NCBI RefSeq assembly: GCF_000374105.1
Contig: NZ_KB893650.1
Location: forward strand, 1,769,145-1,833,144
Origin: Kangiella aquimarina DSM 16071
GTDB lineage: Bacteria; Pseudomonadota; Gammaproteobacteria; Enterobacterales; Kangiellaceae
Direction of reading: 5' to 3'
Length of the DNA: 64,000 nucleotides
Shown: positions 1 through 12,277 of the stretch, in pieces
Layout of the letters: each line of letters begins with the position of its first letter
Numbering within the stretch: position 1 is the first letter of the stretch
The notes under the pieces: generated by a model
What the model was told of the DNA's origin: nothing
The model's input: only the letters and a program-made list of their open reading frames with translations
Databases searched by the model: none
Position numbers and translations under genes: made by a program

Positions 1-1
1 A

Positions 2-778
2 ATTGTTAAGCGGAGGGTGAAGCTTGGTGCCAGTATGACGGCTGAAGCGAGTAGAGCTGAGGCTTCTCTTGCTCAGGCAGAACTAACACTCAATAAAGAG
101 CAATCTAATTATCGCGCAGCGCAAGTAAATCTCGCTTCTATGTGGGGAGAGTTGGATGTGTCCTCCTTTGCCGTTCAAGGAAATCTTTATCAATTTGGAA
201 AGAGTCGAAGCCTCGAACAGTTACTTACTGAAATACAGAATAACCCATCAATCCGGCAATATGCTGCACTTGAACGTATCAGGGATGCTGAGTTAGATCT
301 GGTCAGATCAAACAATCAAAGTGACCTGAACTGGTCTGTTGGCGTTGTTCGTAACGAGGCCAGTGGCGACATAGGGTTAAAAGCAGGGTTCAGCATGGAG
401 CTGTTTACCGAGTCGCGAAATCAAGGCGCTTATCAACGCGCTCAAGCAGCAAAAGAACAAACCTTTGTTAGCAAGAGAACTGCCCTGCTTCGCCTACAGA
501 CTCAACTAGCGAAAACCTATCAATATAGAGAGCAATCGATAAAGACTACTCAACGTCTTGAGCAGGATATTATCCCTGCCCTTTTGTCTGCGCTAAGTGA
601 TTCTGAAGAGGCATATAAGCGCGGTAGATATAGCTATTTTGAGTATGTTTTGGCTAGACAGGAATTGATTGCTGCCAAGAGAAAACTGATTGATGAAGCT
701 GTTGCTGTGTTGTTGTTTGGAGTGACCATTGAGCAATTAATTGCACAGCCACTGACTCAACCTGCAGTCGAACTCTAA
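2..778 (+). CDS. TolC-family outer membrane efflux protein, CzcC-like (5' partial)
   Basis: This is the C-terminal part of an outer-membrane channel of a tripartite heavy-metal RND efflux pump. The reading frame is open through the left window edge, so the GTG at 17 is probably internal and the real start is outside. The visible ~258 residues are rich in long amphipathic helices with heptad-like Leu/Ala spacing (AEASRAEASLAQAELTL near the start, and a second helical pair around residues 130-230), typical of the periplasmic coiled-coil tunnel of OEP/TolC proteins. It sits directly upstream of a CzcB-like adaptor and a CzcA-like pump on the same strand, which sets its role as the outer-membrane component. 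Family is confident; the metal is not determined. Confidence 0.85.
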   Translation: MVKRRVKLGASMTAEASRAEASLAQAELTLNKEQSNYRAAQVNLASMWGELDVSSFAVQGNLYQFGKSRSLEQLLTEIQNNPSIRQYAALERIRDAELDLVRSNNQSDLNWSVGVVRNEASGDIGLKAGFSMELFTESRNQGAYQRAQAAKEQTFVSKRTALLRLQTQLAKTYQYREQSIKTTQRLEQDIIPALLSALSDSEEAYKRGRYSYFEYVLARQELIAAKRKLIDEAVAVLLFGVTIEQLIAQPLTQPAVEL

Positions 779-824
779 AGCTATGTTAGCGCATAAGTTA
801 CAAACAGAATTCAGGACATTAAAA

Positions 825-5184
<4,360 letters not shown>

Positions 5185-5197
5185 AGACCACCTACAC

Positions 5198-5232
5198 CTA
5201 ATAAAAGCAGGATAAGTCCCTGCTTTTATTAG
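5198..5232 (+). terminator. Hairpin terminator after the metal-efflux operon
   Basis: A perfect 14-bp inverted repeat (5198-5211 with 5219-5232) encloses a 7-base loop, starting 14 bases after the czcA-like stop codon. The downstream arm includes TTTTATTA, but no long T-run follows the stem, so termination efficiency is uncertain. The symmetry would allow it to work on both strands. Confidence 0.7.
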
Positions 5233-5620
5233 ACTCTGTCTAACTTTCTCAAGTTAAACTTAGCTTTTATTCTAGGCACTCCATTTAAAACTGGGTAATG
5301 TGAAGAAATTGTACCGTGCCACGAAACTATCCAGTAAATAATTCTCACTATACAACCAAATTTGGTTAACACACTTTGATTAGTAAAACCTGAAAAAATA
5401 TTAAGTAATTTATACTTATTACAAACAAATGTGTTTAATTAAAGAAAAACTAATAAAGCCGTATAATTTCCAATAGTATATGTACAAATTATTTATATAA
5501 GATATTGAATTTTAAAGAGATAATTTACAAACCAAGGTGTAAAGAAGCGACTACGCAGATATTCTGTGGTAGACTGCGCATCTTATTATCACTCCACTCT
5601 CATATATCAATTTATATCTC
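5233..5620. other. AT-rich intergenic region before the LysE-family gene
   Basis: About 390 bases with no credible coding frame. It is markedly more AT-rich than flanking genes. A TATAAT lies at 5462-5467 with a poor TTAAAG at the -35 distance, which could be a promoter for the exporter gene, but the start codon at 5621 has no clear Shine-Dalgarno sequence. I see no repeat or RNA gene here. Confidence 0.4.
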
Positions 5621-6244
5621 ATGCTAGATACCACTTTAATTTTACTCTTTATTCCTACGTTTCTATTGATTTCTGCCACACCTGGTATGTGTATGACACT
5701 TGCCCTGACACTTGGCATGAGTATCGGTGTTCGACGAACTATGTATATGATGTGGGGTGAATTGATTGGTGTAGCACTGGTGTCCGTGTTGGCTGTGGTA
5801 GGTGTAGCCACTATCATGCTGAACTACCCTGCTGCATTTTTGGTTCTTAAATATGGCGGTGGCGCCTATCTTATTTATTTAGGAATCCAGATGTGGCGCT
5901 CCCGTGGCAAGATGGCTATTGATTTGTCTAATAACCAACCCCAAACAGTTTCCGGAAAGCAGCTGGCCACACAAGGCTTTATTACTGCGATCGCAAACCC
6001 TAAGGGCTGGGCATTTACCGTTTCATTATTACCTTCATTTATCAATCCCGATATGCCAATGCCACCACAACTTGCCGCTCTTGTAGTCATTATCTTATTA
6101 AGTGAATTTACTTTTTTGATGCTCTATGCCACAGGCGGAAAGACTTTGAGACGTATCTTGCAGCGTAGTGATAATGTAAGAATAATCAATCGACTATCGG
6201 GAACCCTAATGATAGCAGTTGGTATTTGGCTAGCATTCGGTTAA
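5621..6244 (+). CDS. LysE/RhtB-family amino-acid exporter
   Basis: A 207-residue integral membrane protein with about six predicted transmembrane helices, the standard size and topology of the LysE/RhtB translocator family, which export amino acids and related metabolites. The N-terminal segment LISATPGMCMTLALTLGMSIG matches the family pattern (P-G-P/M-x4 ... G-x3-G) at the end of TM1. The substrate cannot be read from the sequence. It stands alone: a long intergenic region precedes it, and a terminator separates it from the convergent amidohydrolase gene. Confidence 0.88.
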   Translation: MLDTTLILLFIPTFLLISATPGMCMTLALTLGMSIGVRRTMYMMWGELIGVALVSVLAVVGVATIMLNYPAAFLVLKYGGGAYLIYLGIQMWRSRGKMAIDLSNNQPQTVSGKQLATQGFITAIANPKGWAFTVSLLPSFINPDMPMPPQLAALVVIILLSEFTFLMLYATGGKTLRRILQRSDNVRIINRLSGTLMIAVGIWLAFG

Positions 6245-6250
6245 ATATGT

Positions 6251-6285
6251 AAACTCCTACTCATTTCATGGGTAGGAGTTTTTTA
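6251..6285. terminator. Bidirectional terminator between convergent genes
   Basis: A 10-bp stem (6251-6260 with 6272-6281) with an 11-base loop is followed by a T-run at 6279-6284 and preceded by A's, lying between the stop codons of the LysE-type exporter and the convergent amidohydrolase. It probably serves both genes. Confidence 0.85.
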
Positions 6286-6290
6286 TAATG

Positions 6291-7688
6291 CTATTGTCTC
6301 TGCTTGGGCGCTAGTTTCTCTTCAATTACCTGGCCATCCTGACGATAGATAACACCATTTTTCATGACAAAATCTACGTCTGAAAGTATGTTCATGTAAC
6401 GCAAAACATCGCCTTCAACAGCAATAATGTCTGCCTGCTTCCCAGGAGTTAAGCTTCCCAGACGATCCTGCACTCCCATCATAACTGCCGGCCAGTATGT
6501 TGCTGAGCGAATAACGTCCATCGCTGGAATATTCATATCATTTGTCAAAACCGCCATTTCATTCCAAGTGCTTTGGCAATGGAATTTTGTCGGAATGCCA
6601 CTATCAGTACCGATCAAGAAAACCACTCCGGCTTCTTTAAGTTGTGCAATTTTCTTTTTCAAAGTGGGTTGGCGAAGTGGCGTTAGCTGCATATAGTCCA
6701 GTTTACCAGGGTCGGTTAATGATGCTTTGATGTCTTTAATGGTGTCTGGCTTTAAGCCACGATGCCAGCATGTATTATCCAGACGCTCTGGGTTCTTAAT
6801 TAGCTCAGGGTATTGATAGAGCCCTTCTACGGTTGGAGTCCAAAATAAAGGCCCTCCCGCTACACGCCCGGTTGCCGTACGCTCTTTGAGCAGCTTCATG
6901 ACATCTTCTGGGTACTCTGGCGCTGTGGTTAATCCTGTATGCTCGAAATTATCAACACCTATTTTCAAACCCACTCGGATCTCGTCAGGTCGATGCGAAT
7001 GGCCTATGACTTTTAGATTGTTCTCGTGTGCGGTATTGACTATAGCTTGTGCAACTTCGAGATCCATTTGGTCCTGATCGACCAGTTTAATCATGTCGAC
7101 ACCAGCTTTTGCTAGCTGTCTGACTTTTTGTTTGGCTTCACGAACTGTTTTTACGCCCCAGCGATAATGCTCGGAGCCCGGATAGAGTTCGTATTGTAAA
7201 AATGGACCTGAAACGAATAGGTTAGGACCTGCTATCTCGCCCTTCTCTATCTGACTTTTAATTTCAATTGAGTCTTCAAGGTTTGCGCCTAAATCTCGAG
7301 CACTGGTTACGCCAGCAAGTAATAATTGAACTGCGCTTGCCGGCATGATTTCACTGACCTGACGCTCACGATAAGTCGGTTGCCAATGACTATAATCCGC
7401 ATGCCCATTCAGCATCAGGTGCGCATGACTTTCCCATAGGCCCGGCAATACATCCATACCTTCAGTCGAAACTATTTTAAAATCCTCTGGTATATCAAGC
7501 TGCCCAACCTGCCCAACGGCTTTAATGACACCATCCTCAACCAGAATAATGCTGTTAGCCAATGGCGGACCACCATAACCATCAATCAATCGACCGCCCT
7601 TTAGAGCATATTTATCAGCAGCCGCTTGATGAGATACCAGTAATAGCAGGAGAGTTAAAAAGGTAGATAGGAATTGAGATCTTGTCAT
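6291..7688 (-). CDS. Secreted amidohydrolase-family protein
   Basis: A metal-dependent hydrolase of the amidohydrolase superfamily (imidazolonepropionase/prolidase-like branch). I place the start at the ATG at 7688 (MTRSQFLSTFLTLLLLLV), preceded by GGGGG; a TTG four codons upstream is less likely. An N-terminal signal peptide ending near AAADK indicates export to the periplasm. The first strand of the barrel carries ESHAHL (the H-x-H metal pair), the middle carries VIGHSH, and GTDSG near residue ~360 provides the Asp at the end of strand 8. The C-terminal small beta-domain (GKQADIIAVEG) is typical. Substrate is unknown; secreted members often hydrolyse Xaa-Pro or cyclic peptides. Confidence 0.85.
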   Translation of the reverse strand: MTRSQFLSTFLTLLLLLVSHQAAADKYALKGGRLIDGYGGPPLANSIILVEDGVIKAVGQVGQLDIPEDFKIVSTEGMDVLPGLWESHAHLMLNGHADYSHWQPTYRERQVSEIMPASAVQLLLAGVTSARDLGANLEDSIEIKSQIEKGEIAGPNLFVSGPFLQYELYPGSEHYRWGVKTVREAKQKVRQLAKAGVDMIKLVDQDQMDLEVAQAIVNTAHENNLKVIGHSHRPDEIRVGLKIGVDNFEHTGLTTAPEYPEDVMKLLKERTATGRVAGGPLFWTPTVEGLYQYPELIKNPERLDNTCWHRGLKPDTIKDIKASLTDPGKLDYMQLTPLRQPTLKKKIAQLKEAGVVFLIGTDSGIPTKFHCQSTWNEMAVLTNDMNIPAMDVIRSATYWPAVMMGVQDRLGSLTPGKQADIIAVEGDVLRYMNILSDVDFVMKNGVIYRQDGQVIEEKLAPKQRQ

Positions 7689-7765
7689 TATTACCCCCAA
7701 ATATTTATCAGAAAAAATACCTTAGCTTTAATGGGTGAATGACGCAAGAAGAGACCGCTGTTGAT

Positions 7766-8203
7766 TTACTGAATAATCAAAGTAGCAAGAATGTAATAGC
7801 GCAGGAACTTACCGGTTGTCACAAGTAAAAGGAACCACAATAATCTTATACGTAATATACCGGCCATAACGGTGAGCGGGTCTCCAATGATTGGCACCCA
7901 GGCAAAAAGAAGCGCAATAATTCCATATTTCTTAAACCGTTCTTCAGCTCGCACAAATTCATACTCAGACATTCGCAACCAGCTCTGAATAACGGTTTTA
8001 CTTGCCCAGTAACCTAAGCCATAGTTTGTTAACGACCCAAGGACATTCCCCAGGGTCGCAATTAAGACCAACGTTAATGGCGGTAAACCATTGAGTACTA
8101 GAGCGGTTAAAACCAATTCAGAGCTAAGAGGCAGGATAGTCGCCGCCAGAAATGCTGAAATGAAAAGGCCTAAATAGCCATATTCGATGAATATATCCAT
8201 CAA
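7766..8203 (-). CDS. YqaA/DedA-like small membrane protein (VTT domain)
   Basis: A 145-residue membrane protein of the SNARE-associated/VTT family, closest by length and motifs to YqaA. Visible marks are E29-type ILPLSSELVL, the G-rich TLGNVLGSLTNYGLGYW segment and the re-entrant-like IPxxGDPLTVMAGILR (here VPIIGDPLTVMAGILR). DedA-family members move or scramble lipids across the inner membrane; YqaA itself has no established function. It sits alone on the minus strand upstream of the amidohydrolase, with a gap of ~75 bp. Confidence 0.8.
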   Translation of the reverse strand: MMDIFIEYGYLGLFISAFLAATILPLSSELVLTALVLNGLPPLTLVLIATLGNVLGSLTNYGLGYWASKTVIQSWLRMSEYEFVRAEERFKKYGIIALLFAWVPIIGDPLTVMAGILRIRLLWFLLLVTTGKFLRYYILATLIIQ

Positions 8204-8269
8204 TGAAAGTCTTAAGTCATCATATATCGAAAGAGAATCATAGCACCGCTATTAGGACTTCTGTATTAA

Positions 8270-9052
8270 TTACCAGGTATGTTTGTATTGAATTCCAAGG
8301 GCAAGGTTATTCACATCGCTTCTACGATATTGATTCAATCGCCACTCAGCTACAGCGTAGAGACCGCCCGTTATTCGATAACCCAGCTGAGCTTCCATTA
8401 CAACCGGATTATCTGGAATATCAACGGGTAAGCTTTCATTAAACGTATGATCGATAAAACCGGCAAGGTAAAGACTGTCTGAAAATTCTGGTGCTCTTAA
8501 GAAGAAGCTATGCTCCATCTGCCATACATGATTCGGATCGTTATCGAATTGAACCAGGTGAAAATTAACTGCATAGGTTAGATGTATCGAATCAAAGGCT
8601 TCGCTCAGTAACTTTGTGTCACTCAGCCTCCACCTCAATCCCAAACGATGTCTATCATTGTTATCACCAGTTCTAAAGTTAGACTGAAACGTTAAATCAA
8701 GTGGGCTGTCCTCACTTATCTTCCATCTTAAATTCTGTTCGCTGTAATATGTCGTAGTATCATTCAGCTCACCGGTATTATCTTGATTGTAAAAGTTGAG
8801 TAAGCTGAAATAAGAAAATTGATTACCTAAATCCGCTGCAATGTTTAAAGTGAAGACACTATCAGAATCAACATCTGATAAATACGGGTAAGCATTAAAA
8901 TCTAAAAATCCATGCAGCTCTTCACCTTCTTTAGCAAGAATTTGGCTTGAGAAAAAAACCAATTGCAAGAATAACCAGGATAGAATGATAAATTGAGCGG
9001 CATCAGATAGTTGCCGTTGAGCTGGCTGACTTTTACAAAAGTTTCCTAACAT
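8270..9052 (-). CDS. Predicted outer-membrane beta-barrel protein, last gene of the ergothioneine operon
   Basis: Function unknown. The 260-residue product has a hydrophobic signal segment (ILSWLFLQLVFFSSQILA, cleavage near AKEGEE). The rest is alternating hydrophobic/polar strands with many aromatic girdle residues, ending in an aromatic residue (KHTW), which is the typical terminal signature for BAM-assembled barrels. Strand-like segments repeat roughly every 20 residues. An AGGGG lies 8 bases before the ATG. The gene starts 20 bp after the egtD stop, so it is very likely co-transcribed with phzF-egtB-egtD. A role in moving ergothioneine or a precursor across the outer membrane is possible but purely contextual. 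It resembles Tsx-like channels only in size. Confidence 0.65.
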   Translation of the reverse strand: MLGNFCKSQPAQRQLSDAAQFIILSWLFLQLVFFSSQILAKEGEELHGFLDFNAYPYLSDVDSDSVFTLNIAADLGNQFSYFSLLNFYNQDNTGELNDTTTYYSEQNLRWKISEDSPLDLTFQSNFRTGDNNDRHRLGLRWRLSDTKLLSEAFDSIHLTYAVNFHLVQFDNDPNHVWQMEHSFFLRAPEFSDSLYLAGFIDHTFNESLPVDIPDNPVVMEAQLGYRITGGLYAVAEWRLNQYRRSDVNNLALGIQYKHTW

Positions 9053-9072
9053 TTATTATCCCCTGGCAATAA

Positions 9073-10020
9073 TTAATTGTGGGTAATACGCTGCAAATAA
9101 TTGACACTGAATAAATCGTCATCATCCAACCAGCTTTTTTGCAATCTAAACCCGGCTTTTTCAGCAAGTTGAGCAATACCATCCAGCGTATATTTATAAG
9201 AATGTTCTGTATGAATTAACTCGCCTTGCTTAAAGGCGATAGTATAACCAAGTACCGAGCATTCCTGCTCAGCCCTGCTTTCTAAATACATTTCAATGCG
9301 TTGTTGTTGCGGATTATAAAGAGCAATATGTTTAAAGTTTGTAATGTCGATTTCAGACCCAAGAATCTGGTTGATATGCCTAAGTGTATTGAGGTTGAAC
9401 TCAGCAGTTATGCCCTCCTCGTCATTATAAGCAGCGTGCAAAATATCATTATCTTTGTGCAAATCCACTCCTAATATTACTCCTCCATTCTCACCCACAA
9501 GTATATGCATATTTTTTAGAAACTGAACTGCGTCATCAGGCTCAAAATTTCCAATAGTGGAGCCAGGATAGAATACATGCTTTTGCATATTTTGATATTT
9601 GTCGGGCAAGACAATAGGTTCGGAAAAGTCACTGGCTATCGGCTCAACATGCAACCATGGGTATCGAGAAGACAATCGTGCTGCTGACTTTTGCAGGAAT
9701 TCCTCTGAGACATCCTGAGGTACATAAACACTAGGATGAAGAGCTTCTAAAAGATATTCGATTTTTGTACAGTTGCCAGCACCTGGCTCAATAATCAGTG
9801 AGTCTTTTTGAATATATTGAGCAATATCTTGAGCATACTCATGTAAAATGGTGAGCTCAGTTCTCGTGGGATAATATTCTTCAAGCTCAGTAATTTGTTC
9901 GAACAACTTAGAGCCTCTATGATCATAAAAATACTTTGGGTTGATGTGTTTTTGCTCACTAGTTAAGCCATCAAGAATGTCTTGTTGCTCTTGGCTTATT
10001 GCTTGTGCTTTTGAATTCAT
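9073..10020 (-). CDS. egtD: L-histidine N-alpha-methyltransferase EgtD
   Basis: EgtD trimethylates the alpha-amino group of histidine with three SAM molecules, giving hercynine, the first step of ergothioneine synthesis. At 315 residues it has the family length. Recognisable marks are the substrate-side segment LEEYYPTRTE near residue 50, the SAM-binding loop IEPGAGNCTKIEYLL near residues 79-95, and the YPGSTIGNF motif around residue 150. It is 20 bp downstream of egtB and 20 bp upstream of the barrel protein gene, so all are in one operon. No egtA, egtC or egtE homologue is adjacent, which is the usual minimal layout in proteobacteria. Confidence 0.95.
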   Translation of the reverse strand: MNSKAQAISQEQQDILDGLTSEQKHINPKYFYDHRGSKLFEQITELEEYYPTRTELTILHEYAQDIAQYIQKDSLIIEPGAGNCTKIEYLLEALHPSVYVPQDVSEEFLQKSAARLSSRYPWLHVEPIASDFSEPIVLPDKYQNMQKHVFYPGSTIGNFEPDDAVQFLKNMHILVGENGGVILGVDLHKDNDILHAAYNDEEGITAEFNLNTLRHINQILGSEIDITNFKHIALYNPQQQRIEMYLESRAEQECSVLGYTIAFKQGELIHTEHSYKYTLDGIAQLAEKAGFRLQKSWLDDDDLFSVNYLQRITHN

Positions 10021-10040
10021 GTCATAAGGCTCAATTAATA

Positions 10041-11378
10041 TTAATGATCACGGGCTAAACGGATGCCAGAGAACTGCCAGCGCGCATCAGGATAGAAAAA
10101 ATTGCGATAGGTTTTACGAATGTGGCTTCTGCTGGTAACGCATGAACCTCCTCGAAGCACATATTGATTGCACATAAACTTACCATTGTATTCACCAACT
10201 GCACCAGCGGCTGGCTTAAAGCCAGGATAAGCCGAGTATGAGCTGGATGTCCATTCCCACACATCACCGAATAACTGCTGTAACTGCTCATTGTCCGCAG
10301 CGGGTACTGGATGAAGGACATTATCCTCAACAAAATTATTCATAGCAGTTTCGGGTGTGTTACTGATAGCTATCGATTCCCACTCCTGCTCCGTTAATAA
10401 GCGTGCCCCACTCCAGCGAGCAAAAGCATCAGCTTCATAATAACTGACATGCGATAAAGGTTGATTAAGCGGCAACGGTTGCACACCGTTCAGGGTATAA
10501 ATAAACCAGTTTCCATCTTTTTTGAACCAATACAATGGAGCTTGCCATTGGTGATTTCGAACTGCATCCCAACCATCGCTTAACCAATACTGAGGGTCGC
10601 TATAACCACCGTGCTCTATAAACTCTAGATACTCGCCATTAGTTATTAGTCGATTGGCGACTTCAAAAGAATGTCGGTAGAACTTGTGCCTGGGTGTTTC
10701 ATTGTCGTATACAAAATCAGATTGGCTGATTGGTGCATCGGTTTGATTGACTCCAATGGACACCAGCTTTTCATCAAAAGTTATCCATTTAATTGATTCT
10801 AGTGAAGGTTCTTTGGGGGAGTATTGTGGCAAAGAATCTTCTGAGTCCCGATAAGCAGGATGCAAAGGGTTTTGAAATAAATTGTATTTGATGTCGGTCA
10901 ACAGCAGTTCCTGGTGTTGCTGCTCATGATTGATTCCTAACCGTAACAAGCTCAACACATCATTAAGATTATTGCTATTAGCCTCTACTAAGTCGCTAAC
11001 CAACTGTTTGATTTGCTCGGTGATAAATTGGCGATACCGATATACTACTTTAACATCAGGCTTTGATAGCAATCCCCTCTGGGGTCTGGGATATTGCTCA
11101 CCAATAGCGTTGTAATAAGAATTGAAGAGGTATTCGAATTGAGAGTTAAAGCATGTATAGTCTGGTAAAAACTTTTTCAGGATAAAGGTTTCAAAAAACC
11201 AGCTTGTATGAGCCAGATGCCACTTGGCTGGGCTGGTTTCAGCGATAGCTTGCAGATTATAGTCTTCAGGTTTTAGTGGTTCACATAGCTTTTCAGAAAA
11301 AGTACGAACATCAACAAAGTCTTCTAAGACTTGTTCAAGATTGTCACTTAGTCCTACAGGCTTTGTCTGATCAAGCAT
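10041..11378 (-). CDS. egtB: Ergothioneine biosynthesis sulfoxide synthase EgtB
   Basis: EgtB is the non-haem iron enzyme that joins a sulfur donor (gamma-Glu-Cys or cysteine) to hercynine with O2, forming the sulfoxide. The 445-residue protein has an N-terminal DinB-like domain with the three-histidine iron site: H57 in WHLAHTSWFFE, and H151/H155 in HEQQHQE. The C-terminal formylglycine-generating-enzyme-like domain contains GDVWEWTSSSYSAYPGF and ends in YVLRGGSCVTSRSHIRKTYR. The segment YYNAIGEQYPRPQRGLL is typical of the family. Its start overlaps the phzF-like stop by 8 bp, showing translational coupling. With no egtA nearby, cysteine may be the sulfur donor, but this cannot be decided from sequence alone. 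Confidence 0.95.
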   Translation of the reverse strand: MLDQTKPVGLSDNLEQVLEDFVDVRTFSEKLCEPLKPEDYNLQAIAETSPAKWHLAHTSWFFETFILKKFLPDYTCFNSQFEYLFNSYYNAIGEQYPRPQRGLLSKPDVKVVYRYRQFITEQIKQLVSDLVEANSNNLNDVLSLLRLGINHEQQHQELLLTDIKYNLFQNPLHPAYRDSEDSLPQYSPKEPSLESIKWITFDEKLVSIGVNQTDAPISQSDFVYDNETPRHKFYRHSFEVANRLITNGEYLEFIEHGGYSDPQYWLSDGWDAVRNHQWQAPLYWFKKDGNWFIYTLNGVQPLPLNQPLSHVSYYEADAFARWSGARLLTEQEWESIAISNTPETAMNNFVEDNVLHPVPAADNEQLQQLFGDVWEWTSSSYSAYPGFKPAAGAVGEYNGKFMCNQYVLRGGSCVTSRSHIRKTYRNFFYPDARWQFSGIRLARDH

Positions 11379-12210
11379 CGATTATAACCTTTCCAGAAAT
11401 CCAAACTGTTGCTTCTGCCGCTCCAGAGAGCTCTTGCGATTCGCATTCAATATCAATCACAGCACCCACATCTGATAGCTGCTGTGCTTTCAGTGTATGC
11501 AGTTTTAATCGCTTATTCCAATAACTACCCAGCACCCTGTTTGCAGAACCAGTAGCCTTATCCTCATTAACACCATGCTGTGGAGCAAAATATCGCATAT
11601 CGTAGTCGAAACCTTTCGTTTTGGACTTCGTTGTTGCTATTAAAGCTCGCTCTGTTGCAAAGGTTAATTTATCAAAATTAACAGCGAGATCCTTCAAATC
11701 AAAAGTCTCGGGCCATTCAAAAACCCAGTAACCATTACATGGCCCCACTTTAGATACTTCAGCAGGTAAAATGTTACAGCAATCTTCAACCCAGTTTGGA
11801 ATTGATGTTGGCTCAATTAGTGCCGGTTCAAATCCAATCCAGATTTGTTGTTTGTTATCTATTCTAGTACGGATATGTGAAGATTGAGTGATAAATGAAA
11901 CAGGCATTTGTGATTGTTTAGAACGGCTTTCATAAAGGACTTTTGCCGCTGCCAATAAGCCGTGGCCACAAAGCTGAATTTCAGTATCTGGATTATAGAA
12001 ACGAATGTGATAAGACGAGCTGTTATCAGAAGGCCAAACAAAACAGGTGGCCGAGATATCTTTGCGCTTTGCTATACCCTGCATTTCTTCGCTGGAAATA
12101 GGTTCATCCAGCAAAAAAATTAAAGCCTCAGTACCGGCATAGAGCTTGCCGAAATAATCACCGCTAAAGACTGACACATGAAAAACGGATTGGCCATTGA
12201 AACCTTCCAT
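11371..12210 (-). CDS. PhzF-family isomerase/epimerase-like protein
   Basis: A member of the PhzF/diaminopimelate-epimerase fold, first gene of the ergothioneine operon. I take the ATG at 12210 (MEGFNGQSVFHVSVFSG) with GAGGGAG just upstream, rather than the TTG at 12222. The N-terminal F-x-V-x-V-F-S-G pattern, the NPDTEIQLCGHGLLAAA loop (near residues 70-85) and the second-domain ATGSANRVLGSYW segment are the two-domain PhzF hallmarks; in many members a Glu following the first F-strand is catalytic. The substrate is unknown. The 8-bp overlap with egtB makes a link to hercynine/ergothioneine metabolism plausible, but no such function is established for the family. Confidence 0.85.
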   Translation of the reverse strand: MEGFNGQSVFHVSVFSGDYFGKLYAGTEALIFLLDEPISSEEMQGIAKRKDISATCFVWPSDNSSSYHIRFYNPDTEIQLCGHGLLAAAKVLYESRSKQSQMPVSFITQSSHIRTRIDNKQQIWIGFEPALIEPTSIPNWVEDCCNILPAEVSKVGPCNGYWVFEWPETFDLKDLAVNFDKLTFATERALIATTKSKTKGFDYDMRYFAPQHGVNEDKATGSANRVLGSYWNKRLKLHTLKAQQLSDVGAVIDIECESQELSGAAEATVWISGKVIIDA

Positions 12211-12277
12211 AAGCTCCCTCAAATTTGAATATAACTTCTAGCCTACTTGATTTGATAGATTATTCAAGCATCTGATT

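Noticed and set aside
5551-5817. Minus-strand 88-residue frame upstream of and opposite the LysE gene
   Set aside because: Mostly antisense to the LysE gene; no ribosome-binding site and low-complexity composition.
8203-8442. Plus-strand frame opposite the barrel-protein gene
   Set aside because: It is antisense to a gene with a good SD and signal peptide and has no family features.
12211-12277. Weak CTTGA/TCAAG hairpin between the permease and ergothioneine operon
   Set aside because: The stem is short and no T-run follows, so I do not call a terminator or regulatory site.
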